A DNA stretch of 47,611 nucleotides from Alistipes sp. (GTDB taxonomy: Bacteria > Bacteroidota > Bacteroidia > Bacteroidales > Rikenellaceae). The notes below the pieces were generated by a model. That model searched no databases and was not told the DNA's origin. It saw only the letters and a program-made list of their open reading frames with translations. Both the position numbers and the translations under genes were made by a program. Every line of letters begins with the position of its first letter. The first letter of the stretch is position 1. The DNA lies in the NCBI GenBank assembly GCA_017631255.1, contig JAGBTP010000035.1, forward strand, positions 1-47,611, read 5' to 3'. This document shows, one piece after another, positions 23,218 to 31,609 of the stretch.

Positions 23218-24695
23218 CGCAAAAACTTACCTATTGCGGCCCTCAGCAGAGCCTTAACATCAATCTTCTCGCGCCAGATGGCGTACACCACAGCACCCGC
23301 AAAGAGCGCGATGTTGGCCATTAGGTGCGTCACCTCGCCCACACCACCAAGCGCATACTCCGATAGGAGGTATATTGCCACCGTCAGGGCGAAGTATTCG
23401 CCTATGCGCTTAAGGTCGTAGGGGATAGGGTAATGCCTGCGGCATAGCGTGTAGCTCCACACCACCATCGCCGCCTCGGCAGCAAGCCTCACCCACGCAG
23501 CACCACGGTATCCCATCTTGGGCACGAGTACGAAGCTGAGCGCCACCGTAACCACAAGGCCAAGGGTGGTGATGTAGGCGGCATATTTTGTCTTCTCCTC
23601 CCTCTTGTACCAGAACGAGAGGTTGAACCAGATGCCCGCCAGCACATTCGATGCCAGCACTATTGGTAGTATGTCGACACCCTCACGGAAGTGGCGTCCC
23701 ACGATGAGGGCAAACATATCACGGAAGAGGACGATGCCGAGGAAGATGACCATCGACGCCATCACAAAGTACTTCATCGAGGCGGCATTGGCCTCCTTGA
23801 ACTCCTCCTTCTTGAATCCCGACAGGAAGAATGGCTCCGCCGCAAGGCGGTACATCTGCGTGAAGAGGGTCATCACCACCGCAATCTTAACAATCGCACC
23901 ATAGATGCCCAGCTCAGCCATCACCTCTGCCGAGTCACCTGGCGTGAGGTACTTAATCATCTGGCGGTCGATAAACTCATTTGCCGTGCCCGCAATGCCA
24001 CCTATGAGCAGCGGCAGCGAGTAGACAAATATCCTGCGCATCAGCGCCCAATCAATCCTTGGTACTATACGATTTGTCGAGGGCAGCAGCGTAACAAGGG
24101 TCACCACACTTGCCACAAGGTTTGCTACCAGCACCCAGCCCACGCCAAACACCGTGTCGTACAGCCCCGCAATGCCGAAGCTTATGGCAAGGCCCACATT
24201 GAGCAGCACGCTGAGCGCCTTGAGCATCACAAAATGCATAGCCCGACCCTGCTCGCGCAGCCTCGAGAATGGTATTATCGAAAAGACATCGACCATAACA
24301 ATGGCCGCCACGATGGTCACATACTCCGGATGTAGTGTGTACGCCTCGCCCATAACCCTCGATATCGGGGTGTTGAAGAGCCAAACAAGCACAAAGAATA
24401 TCGCCGCATTGAGCGATGTCATACCCCAGGTCGAGGCAAAGACTCTTCTCTTGCCCGCCTCTACATCGCCACCCTCCTCCTCAGCCTTTGTCGTGAAGCG
24501 GAAGAAGCTCGACTCCATACCCATTGAGAGCAGCACCAGCGCAAAGGGGATGAGCGCATATATATCCGTCACGATACCATACTCGCCCTGGTCAAATATG
24601 CGGGTATAGAACGGTGTCAGCAGATAGTTCAGAAACCTGACCACTATCGTGCTGATGCCATATATCGCTGTCTGTTTTGCTAACTTCTCTAACAT
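23214..24695 (-). CDS. Polysaccharide biosynthesis flippase (MOP superfamily)
   Basis: A 493-residue membrane protein with about 14 hydrophobic segments. It opens with KLAKQTAIYGISTIVVRFLN and YLLTPFYTRIFDQGEYGIVTDIY, the signature of the MurJ/Wzx-like group common in Bacteroidota. A long charged loop (KAEEEGGDVEAGKRR, about 85-105) follows the third segment. It should translocate a lipid-linked sugar or lipid II-like substrate. It is the first gene of a ten-gene minus-strand run that also contains holB and folK, so it is separate from the glycan cluster at 2579-13075 and is a candidate housekeeping flippase. Confidence 0.88.
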   Translation of the reverse strand: MLEKLAKQTAIYGISTIVVRFLNYLLTPFYTRIFDQGEYGIVTDIYALIPFALVLLSMGMESSFFRFTTKAEEEGGDVEAGKRRVFASTWGMTSLNAAIFFVLVWLFNTPISRVMGEAYTLHPEYVTIVAAIVMVDVFSIIPFSRLREQGRAMHFVMLKALSVLLNVGLAISFGIAGLYDTVFGVGWVLVANLVASVVTLVTLLPSTNRIVPRIDWALMRRIFVYSLPLLIGGIAGTANEFIDRQMIKYLTPGDSAEVMAELGIYGAIVKIAVVMTLFTQMYRLAAEPFFLSGFKKEEFKEANAASMKYFVMASMVIFLGIVLFRDMFALIVGRHFREGVDILPIVLASNVLAGIWFNLSFWYKREEKTKYAAYITTLGLVVTVALSFVLVPKMGYRGAAWVRLAAEAAMVVWSYTLCRRHYPIPYDLKRIGEYFALTVAIYLLSEYALGGVGEVTHLMANIALFAGAVVYAIWREKIDVKALLRAAIGKFLR

Positions 24696-24734
24696 TGCTT
24701 ATTTGTTGTCCTTTTACAGATACGCACAACGCGG

Positions 24735-24766
24735 CAAAGTTAGTATAAATATACTAAACCCGCAAG
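24735..24766 (-). promoter_or_regulatory. Bacteroidota promoter for the flippase-holB-folK operon
   Basis: On the minus strand, a CTTG element (24766-24763) is followed by 20 nt and TAACTTTG (24742-24735), matching TAnnTTTG. Transcription would start near 24728, leaving a leader of about 33 nt before the ATG at 24695. The -33 element touches the left arm of the palindromic element at 24767-24892. Confidence 0.65.
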
Positions 24767-24892
24767 GATAAAATTACAGAATTGGGGTATTTTGTCGTTA
24801 CGCTCGTCGAAGATGTGCTCACATACGCCAAGTATGCTCCGCCATCTTCTCCCACACAGGCCTAAAACCGCTCCAATTCTGGGAATTTTATC
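24767..24892. repeat. Nested palindromic element (MITE/REP-like)
   Basis: Terminal inverted arms at 24767-24785 and 24873-24892 pair at all but two or three positions (gataaaattacagaattgg against ccaattctgggaattttatc). Inside are two further symmetric pairs, GAAGATG/CATCTTC (24809-24815 and 24843-24849) and CATAC/GTATG (24822-24826 and 24832-24836), with a 5-nt loop. The whole 126-bp unit can fold as one long stem with a large internal loop. It lies in a divergent intergenic space, so it is not a terminator. A non-autonomous mobile repeat or structured RNA are the likeliest readings. Confidence 0.6.
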
Positions 24893-24968
24893 AGCACCTC
24901 TTGGGGAGTCCACTTATTTTAATTCGCTTCGTAGTGAAAAACGATAAAACTAAAATAGACATACCGCT

Positions 24969-25400
24969 ATGAAAACCTTAAAACTATTTGCGGCGCTTGT
25001 GCTTAGCGTCGTGTTGCTGCTGAGCGTGGACTGTCAGCGTAAGGGCGAAAATGCCGTTGTAGAGCCTCAGCCTGAGGATGAGCCCTGCTTTAAGTTCGAG
25101 ATTTTGGAGAGGGCTCAGACACCTGTTACATTCCGTGTTACGCCAACGGCGGAGGATGTGCCCTATGTTTTGATGATGGTCGATAAAGCCATATTCGACG
25201 CATTTGAGAGCGTTGAGGCCATAACATACGATGCTGCGACGGTGAGCGTGGTGCCCTCCGCTGCCAGCGCAAAGTATTTCGTGAATCTATTTAATGAGCA
25301 GCAGCTTGTCGCCTTTGGTGAGGGCAAGGAGGCCTATGTCAACCACCTCGTTGCCCTACGCGTCGTGTCCCCGTTATGTGAAAGTAGGCGTGGACCATAA
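24969..25400 (+). CDS. Short lipoprotein, apparently truncated
   Basis: A 143-residue protein with signal segment LKLFAALVLSVVLLLSVDC and probable lipidated Cys near residue 22. The body (FKFEILERAQTPVTFRVTPT, then DVPYVLMMVDKAIFDAFE) resembles the start of larger Bacteroidales lipoproteins in which similar fibronectin-like segments are followed by several hundred residues. Here the frame ends abruptly in an unrelated basic tail (ESRRGP), directly before a hairpin and a duplicated repeat. I suspect loss of the 3' portion, but a genuine small protein cannot be excluded. No clear promoter consensus is visible upstream. Confidence 0.6.
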   Translation: MKTLKLFAALVLSVVLLLSVDCQRKGENAVVEPQPEDEPCFKFEILERAQTPVTFRVTPTAEDVPYVLMMVDKAIFDAFESVEAITYDAATVSVVPSAASAKYFVNLFNEQQLVAFGEGKEAYVNHLVALRVVSPLCESRRGP

Positions 25401-25411
25401 TGCAAAAATAA

Positions 25412-25440
25412 GAGCCTACCCCGCTATGGGGTAGGCTCTC
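25412..25440. terminator. Bidirectional terminator hairpin
   Basis: A perfect 12-bp stem (agagcctacccc, 25412-25423, and its mate 25429-25440) with a 5-nt loop gctat. On the minus strand the stem is followed by ttattttt, serving the aminotransferase gene that ends at 25560. On the plus strand it lies 12 nt after the short lipoprotein stop and is followed by a pyrimidine run. Confidence 0.7.
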
Positions 25441-25512
25441 TCTTTCACACACCGCACATACTCTCTCGCTATGGGGTAGGCCCTCTCTTTCACACGCCGC
25501 ACATACGCTCTC
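25423..25512. repeat. 45-bp tandem duplication overlapping the terminator
   Basis: Units 25423-25467 and 25468-25512 match closely (cgctatggggtaggc start, ccgcacatac near the end). The first unit contains the right arm of the terminator hairpin; the second carries an orphan copy of that arm. I see no gene between 25401 and 25559. Confidence 0.7.
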
Positions 25513-25559
25513 TTTTTTGTCTCGCTATATCGTGTTGGTGATTAGTGCTTTATGCTGCG

Positions 25560-26753
25560 CTATAACCTGTCGAGTGCACGGTGTATGATGGCGCAGCACT
25601 CCTCGATTTCGGCGTCGCTGATGGTTAGTGGTGGCGAGATGCGAAAGGCGGTGTCGCAGTAGAGGAACCAGTCGCTCATAATGCCCTCCTCCTTGAATAT
25701 CTCCATCAGGCGGTAGAGGTACTCAGCGCGTCCGAGCTCCACGGCAATGAGTAGTCCCGAGCGGCGAATCTCCAGCACCTTGGCGTGCTGCGATACCAGC
25801 GCCTCGAACTTAGCACCCTTGGCCTCCACGCTCTCGACAATCTTGTTGTCAACGAGGTAGTTAAGCGCAGCAAGACCTGCGGCGCAGCATACGGGATGAC
25901 CGCCAAATGTCGTGATATGACCAAGGCAGGGGTTATGCGTAAATGAGTTCAAAATATTTCTATTTGCCGCTACGCCACCGAGGGGCATACCGCCACCAAA
26001 GGCCTTGGCAAGGCAGACAACATCGGGCACGATGCCATACTTGACCGAGGCGAACATCTCGCCCGTGCGACCCATTCCCGTCTGTATCTCGTCGAAGATA
26101 AGCAGCGCCCCCACCTCGGTGCATCGCGCACGCAGGGCACGCAGCCACTCGGGGTTCGGAAGTCGCACGCCGGCCTCGCCCTGCACCACCTCGCAGAGCA
26201 CACCTGCGGTGCGTGTGGTTATCTGCTGCAAATCCTCTAATGAGTTGAAGCGTATGGACTTAACATCAGGTAGTAGCGGGCGGAACTCCGCCTTCCACTC
26301 CTCGCCCTCGGGTGCGCCCATCATCGACATTGCACCGTGTGTCGAGCCGTGGTAGGCCCTGCGCATCGAGATAAGCTCGGTGCGTCCCGTGTATCGCTTG
26401 GCCAGCTTGAGTGCCACCTCCACAGCCTCGGCTCCAGAGTTGACGAAGTAGAGGCAGTCGATGCCCTCGGGGAGCAGCTCCGTGATGCGGCGTGCATACT
26501 CAACCTGTGGCCTCTCGACAAGCTCGCCATATACCATAATGTGCATATAATCAGATGCCTGCCTCTGCACAGCCTCGACGACAGCCCTATTTCCGTGGCC
26601 GACATTGCTCACCGACACGCCCGCCACAAGGTCGAAGTATCGCTTGCCCTCGGGGGTGTAGAAGAATACGCCCTCGGCCCTATCGACCTCCACCATCATC
26701 GGCGATGGCGATGTCTGACCAATATGCTCTAAAAATTGCTTGCGTAGTATCAT
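25560..26753 (-). CDS. Class III aminotransferase (acetylornithine/GABA-type)
   Basis: A fold-type I PLP enzyme of about 397 residues from the ATG at 26753. A start at 26798 would add 15 residues that do not look family-like, while MILRKQFLEHIGQTSPSP is the usual opening in Bacteroidota. Motifs are DLVAGVSVSNVGHGN, FVNSGAEAVEVALKLAKRYT (PLP phosphate binding), LIFDEIQTGMGRTG (the Asp contacting the pyridine ring), and LAKAFGGGMPLGG with the PLP lysine. The family covers acetylornithine, GABA and diaminobutyrate aminotransferases, and the substrate is unresolved. It is a single-gene unit bounded by the hairpin at 25412-25440. Confidence 0.9.
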   Translation of the reverse strand: MILRKQFLEHIGQTSPSPMMVEVDRAEGVFFYTPEGKRYFDLVAGVSVSNVGHGNRAVVEAVQRQASDYMHIMVYGELVERPQVEYARRITELLPEGIDCLYFVNSGAEAVEVALKLAKRYTGRTELISMRRAYHGSTHGAMSMMGAPEGEEWKAEFRPLLPDVKSIRFNSLEDLQQITTRTAGVLCEVVQGEAGVRLPNPEWLRALRARCTEVGALLIFDEIQTGMGRTGEMFASVKYGIVPDVVCLAKAFGGGMPLGGVAANRNILNSFTHNPCLGHITTFGGHPVCCAAGLAALNYLVDNKIVESVEAKGAKFEALVSQHAKVLEIRRSGLLIAVELGRAEYLYRLMEIFKEEGIMSDWFLYCDTAFRISPPLTISDAEIEECCAIIHRALDRL

Positions 26754-26929
26754 AACTAACCTATTTTCGCCCGCACCTCGCGGGTCTAATGTCTCCACTA
26801 ATGCGTGGGTTTATGGTGCTGCCCCATCTTTGCGGGTACTCGCGGACAAGAGGGGGTGCCGTATTTATTTCATCCATTTATTTCACCGCCCACCATAAAT
26901 GTGCGGGTGGGGGTAAATTTATATTGGTG

Positions 26930-27652
26930 TTACTCCTCGGTGCTTAGGATGCCGCTCTCCTCGGCGTGACGGAGGATGCCCTCGAAGTCACGCACCGACG
27001 ACATCGTCCAGCGCGTCAGGAGCTTGAGTTTTTCGGCGTCGGTGAGCTGCCAGCCCTCGACGGTCTGGCGTATGCGCTCGGTAAGCATATAGATGAGTAT
27101 GGCTGCTGAGGCTGAGACATTTAGACTCTCAACCATACCGCACATAGGTATCATCAGGAAGTCGTCCGCCGCAGCGATAACTTCGTCGGTGATGCCAGCG
27201 TGCTCCGTACCGAAGACGAGGGCGAATTTACCCTTGGTGACATCGAAGGTTTCGGGCGTAGCGCTGCAACGGTGCGGCGTGGTGGCGACGATGCGATAGC
27301 CCTCGGCCTTGAGTGCTGCGAGAGCCTCGGCGGTGGTGCTATGGTGCTCGACATCTACCCACTTCTGCGTTCCGCGTACGATGTTGACGCTGGGGTCGAA
27401 GCGACACTTATCCTCCACGGTATGAATCTGTTGCACGCCGAAGGCCTCGCAGTGGCGCATTATGGCGCTGGCATTCTGCGGGTGAAACATATTCTCGGTC
27501 AAGATGCGCATATAGTGCGTGCGCATATCGACGGTGCGGCGCAGCACCTCCTTACGCTCCTCGGTGATAAACTTGGTCATATAGTCGAGGCGCTCCTTGA
27601 GCCACTTCTCGCTATGCTCCTCGGTGCGTAGTCTACTTGCGATATTTGTCAT
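26930..27652 (-). CDS. trmH: tRNA (guanosine-2'-O)-methyltransferase TrmH
   Basis: A 240-residue SPOUT-class methyltransferase expected to methylate the ribose of G18 in tRNA. Motif 1 is seen as ENMFHPQNASAIMRHCEAFG, motif 2 as LVFGTEHAGITDE, and motif 3, which forms the knotted SAM site, as IPMCGMVESLNVSASAAILI. The size and the C-terminal helical extension (LTDAEKLKLLTRWTMSSV) fit TrmH rather than the larger RlmB. The first 20 nt of the gene overlap the end of rsgA, so the pair is translationally coupled. Confidence 0.9.
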   Translation of the reverse strand: MTNIASRLRTEEHSEKWLKERLDYMTKFITEERKEVLRRTVDMRTHYMRILTENMFHPQNASAIMRHCEAFGVQQIHTVEDKCRFDPSVNIVRGTQKWVDVEHHSTTAEALAALKAEGYRIVATTPHRCSATPETFDVTKGKFALVFGTEHAGITDEVIAAADDFLMIPMCGMVESLNVSASAAILIYMLTERIRQTVEGWQLTDAEKLKLLTRWTMSSVRDFEGILRHAEESGILSTEE

Positions 27653-28577
27653 CTTCGTCTAATATTTTGAGGTAACTTTCGTATCTCGACAGTGCCACCG
27701 TACCCTCCTTAACGGCCTCGACCACGGCACAGCCAGGCTCGTGCGTGTGGGTGCAGTTGTAGAAGCGGCAGTCGGGCGAGAGGCGCATCATCTCAGGGAA
27801 GTAGCGACACAATTCGCGTGACTCGATGTCGATGAGGCCGAAGCCCTTGATGCCCGGCGTGTCGATGATATATCCACCCTCGATGGGGTACATTGTCGAG
27901 AATGTTGTGGTGTGCTTGCCCTTGTGGTGGCTCTCCGAAATCTCGCCTGTGCGGATGTCGAGCGTGGGCTCTATGGTGCTCACGAGTGTCGACTTGCCGA
28001 CGCCCGAATTTCCCGCCACAAGGGTGGTTCTTTCGCGTAGCATCTGGCGTATCTGCTCCACGCCCTCACCCGTAGTAGAGCTTAGGCGTATGATGTCGTA
28101 GCCCGCATCGCCATATATCGCCTCGAACTCCGCAGCCTCCTCGGCATACTCGTCCACGAGGGTGTCGGCCTTGCCGATGACGATGGTGACGGGCACCTTG
28201 TATGCCTCGCAGGTGACCAGAAAGCGGTCGACAAACTCACGAGGCGTAGAGGGTGAGTGCAGCGTCACGATGAGCAGGGCGTGGTCGATGTTGGCAGCGA
28301 TGATGTGCGACTCCTTCGATAGGTTCGAGGCGCGTCGGATGACATAGTTGCGGCGAGGCATAATCTCGACGATGGCGCTGCTGTCACCATCGGGCTCCAC
28401 AACGACACGATCACCCACGACTACGGGGTTTGTCGAGCGTATACCCTTGAGTCTCAGGCGTCCTCGTATGCGGCAGCTGAGTGTGCCGTGCTCGGTGATC
28501 ACCTCGTACCAGCTACCCGTAGAGCTTATCACCGTGCCCTCGATGCGTGCTGTGGCGTCGTTACTTGATTGTTGCAT
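27633..28577 (-). CDS. rsgA: Ribosome small subunit-dependent GTPase A
   Basis: A 314-residue circularly permuted GTPase that helps finish 30S maturation. It has an N-terminal OB fold (GTVISSTGSWYEVITEHG, about 14-31). The G4-like element IGKADTLVDE (usually N/TKxD, here GKAD) then precedes the P-loop GNSGVGKSTLVSTIEP and the G3 motif DTPGIKGFG, the order diagnostic of RsgA. A C-terminal zinc finger uses the Cys/His of CRFYNCTHTHEPGC. It overlaps trmH by 20 nt at its 3' end and cvpA by 17 nt at its 5' end. Confidence 0.95.
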   Translation of the reverse strand: MQQSSNDATARIEGTVISSTGSWYEVITEHGTLSCRIRGRLRLKGIRSTNPVVVGDRVVVEPDGDSSAIVEIMPRRNYVIRRASNLSKESHIIAANIDHALLIVTLHSPSTPREFVDRFLVTCEAYKVPVTIVIGKADTLVDEYAEEAAEFEAIYGDAGYDIIRLSSTTGEGVEQIRQMLRERTTLVAGNSGVGKSTLVSTIEPTLDIRTGEISESHHKGKHTTTFSTMYPIEGGYIIDTPGIKGFGLIDIESRELCRYFPEMMRLSPDCRFYNCTHTHEPGCAVVEAVKEGTVALSRYESYLKILDEDDKYRK

Positions 28578-29202
28578 ATGATGTTTTTACTCTTATGGCC
28601 CACTCCATAACATCCTCCTCGATGTCCCTAAGTTCGGGGCATATGATGTTGCCGAGTGCGGCAAGTTCGTTGAAGAGTATCGACTCGTCGAGTACGGCGT
28701 AGTCGATATATTTTGGTTCGAAGTACTCCCTAACCTCTGCATCGCGTCGCTCGAGACGCTCGGCATAGTCCTCAATCATATCGGCCGAAAGACCATTCGC
28801 ACCGAGCTCAAGCACCTTGTCGGGACGCATATCGCCGATGTTGGCGGTGCTGATGAGCGAGCAGGCTACCGATACCACAACGGTGGTGGCGACGATGGCA
28901 AGTGCCGTTCCGAGCAGCGAGTCGAAGGTGCGCAGCGCCTCGAAGAAGAGGAGCTTGCGGAAGAGTGGCGCCACAATCCATATGAGCACCATAGCGCCGA
29001 GGACAACCACGCCAAAGCCCACGAGATATGCAAGGCCCGGGTCGGTGGTGAAGATGGGGCCCACCTCCTCGGCAAGTTCTGGTGCAGCGAGGATGGCGAT
29101 ATATAGGCCCACGAGCTGTAGGAGCTGGGTGATGAAGCCCTTGCGCCAGCCTGTTACGATGGCCAGAAGGGCGATGATCGCAATGATGATGTCTATAATC
29201 AT
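28561..29202 (-). CDS. CvpA family membrane protein
   Basis: A 213-residue protein with four hydrophobic segments in the first 130 residues, opening IIDIIIAIIALLAIVTGWRKGFI. The TGWRKGFI turn after TM1 and the Leu/Gly-rich later helices match the CvpA/colicin V production family. The C-terminal third is soluble, acidic and helical. Family members are poorly understood inner-membrane proteins linked to envelope homeostasis. It is the first gene of the cvpA-rsgA-trmH overlapping set. I found no full promoter match upstream; a tatcttcg element lies near 29282-29289 on the minus strand. Confidence 0.85.
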   Translation of the reverse strand: MIIDIIIAIIALLAIVTGWRKGFITQLLQLVGLYIAILAAPELAEEVGPIFTTDPGLAYLVGFGVVVLGAMVLIWIVAPLFRKLLFFEALRTFDSLLGTALAIVATTVVVSVACSLISTANIGDMRPDKVLELGANGLSADMIEDYAERLERRDAEVREYFEPKYIDYAVLDESILFNELAALGNIICPELRDIEEDVMEWAIRVKTSYATIK

Positions 29203-29312
29203 AACTCTTTAGGTTTTTGTACGCGTTTGACGGAGTGCCGCCCTGCGGTGAAATGTTGATTCCCGAAGGGCATTATTTCGCACGAAGATACGAATAATTT
29301 TTGGTTTATGTG

Positions 29313-29320
29313 TATATTTG
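29313..29320 (+). promoter_or_regulatory. Putative -7 element for the GH2-fold gene
   Basis: TATATTTG at 29313-29320 matches the Bacteroidota -7 consensus; no good TTTG is seen at the proper distance upstream. Transcription from it would start near 29327, downstream of an in-frame ATG at 29308. This favours the ATG at 29344 as the real start of the gene. Confidence 0.5.
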
Positions 29321-29343
29321 CGCCAAGAAAATATAAAACTGCT

Positions 29344-31362
29344 ATGCAATACAGAATTCTACTCTCGATACTATGCTCTCTTTTGCTGGCTCTCACCACG
29401 AGTCGTGCGGTGGAGCCTACACGCCAGTGCTACGACATCAACGACGGCTGGCGCTTTTACTACACCTCGGAGCTCGATGGTGCCAACGCCGACTATGTCA
29501 CGCTGCCCCATAGCTGGCAAACGACACTCGGCAGCTATGGCTATGTAGCCTCGGCAGCAAACTATATCCGTACGCTTAACATACCTGCCGAGTGGGAGGG
29601 TAAGCGCCTCTTCCTGCGCTTTGGTGGTGTGCAGAGCGTCGCTGAGCTCTTCGTGAATGGCCGCTATGTCGGCTCGCACAAGGGTGGTTTTACGGCATTT
29701 ACGATGGAGATTACGCACTATGTCAAGTATGGCGCTGAGAACTATATCCGTGTGGTGGCATCGTGTGGCGAGCGCAGCGATGTGCTGCCCCTGTCGTCGG
29801 ATATGGACCTTACGGCAGGCATCTATCGTGGTGTTGAACTGATGGTTACGCCTAAGCATATCATCTCGCCGCTGCACCACTCGTCCGAGGGCGTATATGT
29901 GGTGCAGGAGAGCGTCGACAAGGATAGGGCGATAGGCGTTGTGAGGTGCTACCTCTCAACCCCAGGTGTCGACAATGCCAACCTCGCGCTGCGCATCGTG
30001 GGCCCCGATGGCTACGAGGCCCAGTACCGCCATATGCGTGCTACGAAGATCTCGTCAGATAGGGCCATTGAGATACCATACGACATCACAATGCCAGCAC
30101 TATGGTCACCCGAAAATCCGCAGATGTACCGCGTGGAGCTGACGCTCGAGGCGGGCAAGATGACCGATAGGGTAGAAGTCGTTACGGGCTTCCGCAAGGT
30201 GTCGATTAGCGATGATAACAAGCTCTGCATCAATGGTAAGCCATATGCCGTGCGTGGTGTCAACCTTGCCCACGACCGTATGGGCCTCGGTATGGCAATC
30301 AGCGAGGAGAACCTGGTCGAGGACTTCGCTGCGGTGTGCGACTTGGGTGCTAATGCCGTGCGCTCGATGTCGGGTCCTCATATGCCGTTGCTCTACGATA
30401 TGTGCGATAGCGAGGGCGTACTCGCCTGGGTCGATATGCCCTTCACACGCTCGCCGCTGGCCTTTTCCGACATATGCTACTACCCTCACGACGCCTTCCG
30501 CAGCAACGGCAAGGCGCAGCTCGAGGAGATTGTGGCGCAGAACTACAACCACCCCTCGATTGTTATGTGGGGACTCTTTAGCCTCGTGTGGCAGAGGGGC
30601 GACGATGTCGTAGATTATGTCAAGGAGCTCAACACCTTGGCGCATAAGCTCGACCCCTCACGCCTTACGGTGGGATGCAGCAATAGCGATGGCGGCATAA
30701 ACTTCGTTACCGACCTCATCGTGCTGCGTCAGGATGTGGGACTCTACAAGGGTCGTGTCGAGGATGTAGGTGTGTGGTGCCGTCAGCTCGCTGGTAATAA
30801 GCAGTTTGCGACACTTCGCTATGGTGTATGCTATGGCGAGGAGGGCGTCGCGGAGCACGCCACCGATAGGGTTGAGCGTGCTGAGCGTGGTGCGAAACAT
30901 ATCCCTGAGCGCCGCCAGACATATATGCACGAGGGCTACTCGGCTATCATCGACTCGATGGGTAACTTCTGGGGCGTGTGGCTCGATAATATGTACGACT
31001 ACGCCTCATCGCGTCGTGCCTATGCTCTCAATCAGTCGGGCCTTGTGGGCTACGACCACCGCAGCCATAAGGATGCCTACTACCTCTACCGTGCTAAGTG
31101 GAACGCGCGCGCCAATACGCTCCATATCGCCGACCGCAGCTGGCGTGAGCGACGCGATACGCTGCAACAGATTGATGTGTATAGCTCGGCAGAGGGTCTC
31201 CTTCTCCTTGTCAATGGCGACACTGCGCGTGTAGAGCGCATCGCTGCGGGCCACTTCCGTGCCGACTCGGTCATCATCAACGGCAAGGCCGTCATCGAGG
31301 CGCGCGATACGGTTAACTCGCTGAGCGACAAGGTTGAAATCGTCTGCGGCAGCAAGTTGTAG
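29344..31362 (+). CDS. Glycoside hydrolase family 2-fold protein, probable pseudoenzyme
   Basis: A secreted protein of 672 residues with signal peptide (MQYRILLSILCSLLLALTTS). Domains follow the GH2 order: a jelly-roll N-terminal domain (YDINDGWRFYYT; VTLPHSWQTT; GKRLFLRFGGVQS), a beta-sandwich ending LWSPENPQMYRVEL, then a TIM barrel from INGKPYAVRGVNLAHDRMG. The catalytic residues are missing: the acid/base 'NE' after NHPSIVMWGLF is Ser413-Leu414, the nucleophile Glu of 'EYG' is Cys496 (CYGEEG), and the active-site His of 'HYP' is Ser343 (MSGPH). The rest of the fold is well kept, so a binding or structural role is likely. Start chosen at the second Met because it begins the signal peptide. 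Confidence 0.88.
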   Translation: MQYRILLSILCSLLLALTTSRAVEPTRQCYDINDGWRFYYTSELDGANADYVTLPHSWQTTLGSYGYVASAANYIRTLNIPAEWEGKRLFLRFGGVQSVAELFVNGRYVGSHKGGFTAFTMEITHYVKYGAENYIRVVASCGERSDVLPLSSDMDLTAGIYRGVELMVTPKHIISPLHHSSEGVYVVQESVDKDRAIGVVRCYLSTPGVDNANLALRIVGPDGYEAQYRHMRATKISSDRAIEIPYDITMPALWSPENPQMYRVELTLEAGKMTDRVEVVTGFRKVSISDDNKLCINGKPYAVRGVNLAHDRMGLGMAISEENLVEDFAAVCDLGANAVRSMSGPHMPLLYDMCDSEGVLAWVDMPFTRSPLAFSDICYYPHDAFRSNGKAQLEEIVAQNYNHPSIVMWGLFSLVWQRGDDVVDYVKELNTLAHKLDPSRLTVGCSNSDGGINFVTDLIVLRQDVGLYKGRVEDVGVWCRQLAGNKQFATLRYGVCYGEEGVAEHATDRVERAERGAKHIPERRQTYMHEGYSAIIDSMGNFWGVWLDNMYDYASSRRAYALNQSGLVGYDHRSHKDAYYLYRAKWNARANTLHIADRSWRERRDTLQQIDVYSSAEGLLLLVNGDTARVERIAAGHFRADSVIINGKAVIEARDTVNSLSDKVEIVCGSKL

Positions 31363-31398
31363 AGAGATCATCTAAGCCTTACCCCCCCCTATATCACA

Positions 31399-31436
31399 GG
31401 GGCTGTCAAACGAGTGTTTGGCGGCCTCTTTTTTTT
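31399..31436 (+). terminator. Terminator after the GH2-fold gene
   Basis: An 11-bp or longer stem with two G-T pairs (ggctgtcaaac against gtttggcggcc, loop gagt) is followed directly by a run of eight or nine T. It lies 36 nt after the stop. It separates the GH2-fold gene from the cyd promoter. Confidence 0.85.
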
Positions 31437-31553
31437 GTGTTCGCTCGTGTGTTCGCTCCTATGAGTAGGCGCGTTGCTGTCTCAATTTTGCGATGTAATA
31501 AATATAAATTGCTATTTTAATTGCTATTTTATGTACCTTGACATAGTTTTTAA

Positions 31554-31584
31554 TTTGTTTATGTGAATAATTTGTGTATTTTTG
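31554..31584 (+). promoter_or_regulatory. Bacteroidota promoter for the DUF4492-cydA-cydB operon
   Basis: TTTG (31554-31557), 19 nt, TATTTTTG (31577-31584): a complete match to the -33/-7 consensus. The predicted start near 31591 is about 19 nt ahead of the DUF4492 ATG. The flanking DNA is markedly AT-rich. Confidence 0.8.
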
Positions 31585-31609
31585 TCCCGAGATTAGTTAG
31601 TATGTAAAT

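Noticed and set aside
29199-29399. 66-residue frame spanning the cvpA start and the GH2 leader
   Set aside because: It overlaps two well-supported genes on opposite sides and covers the predicted promoter of one of them.
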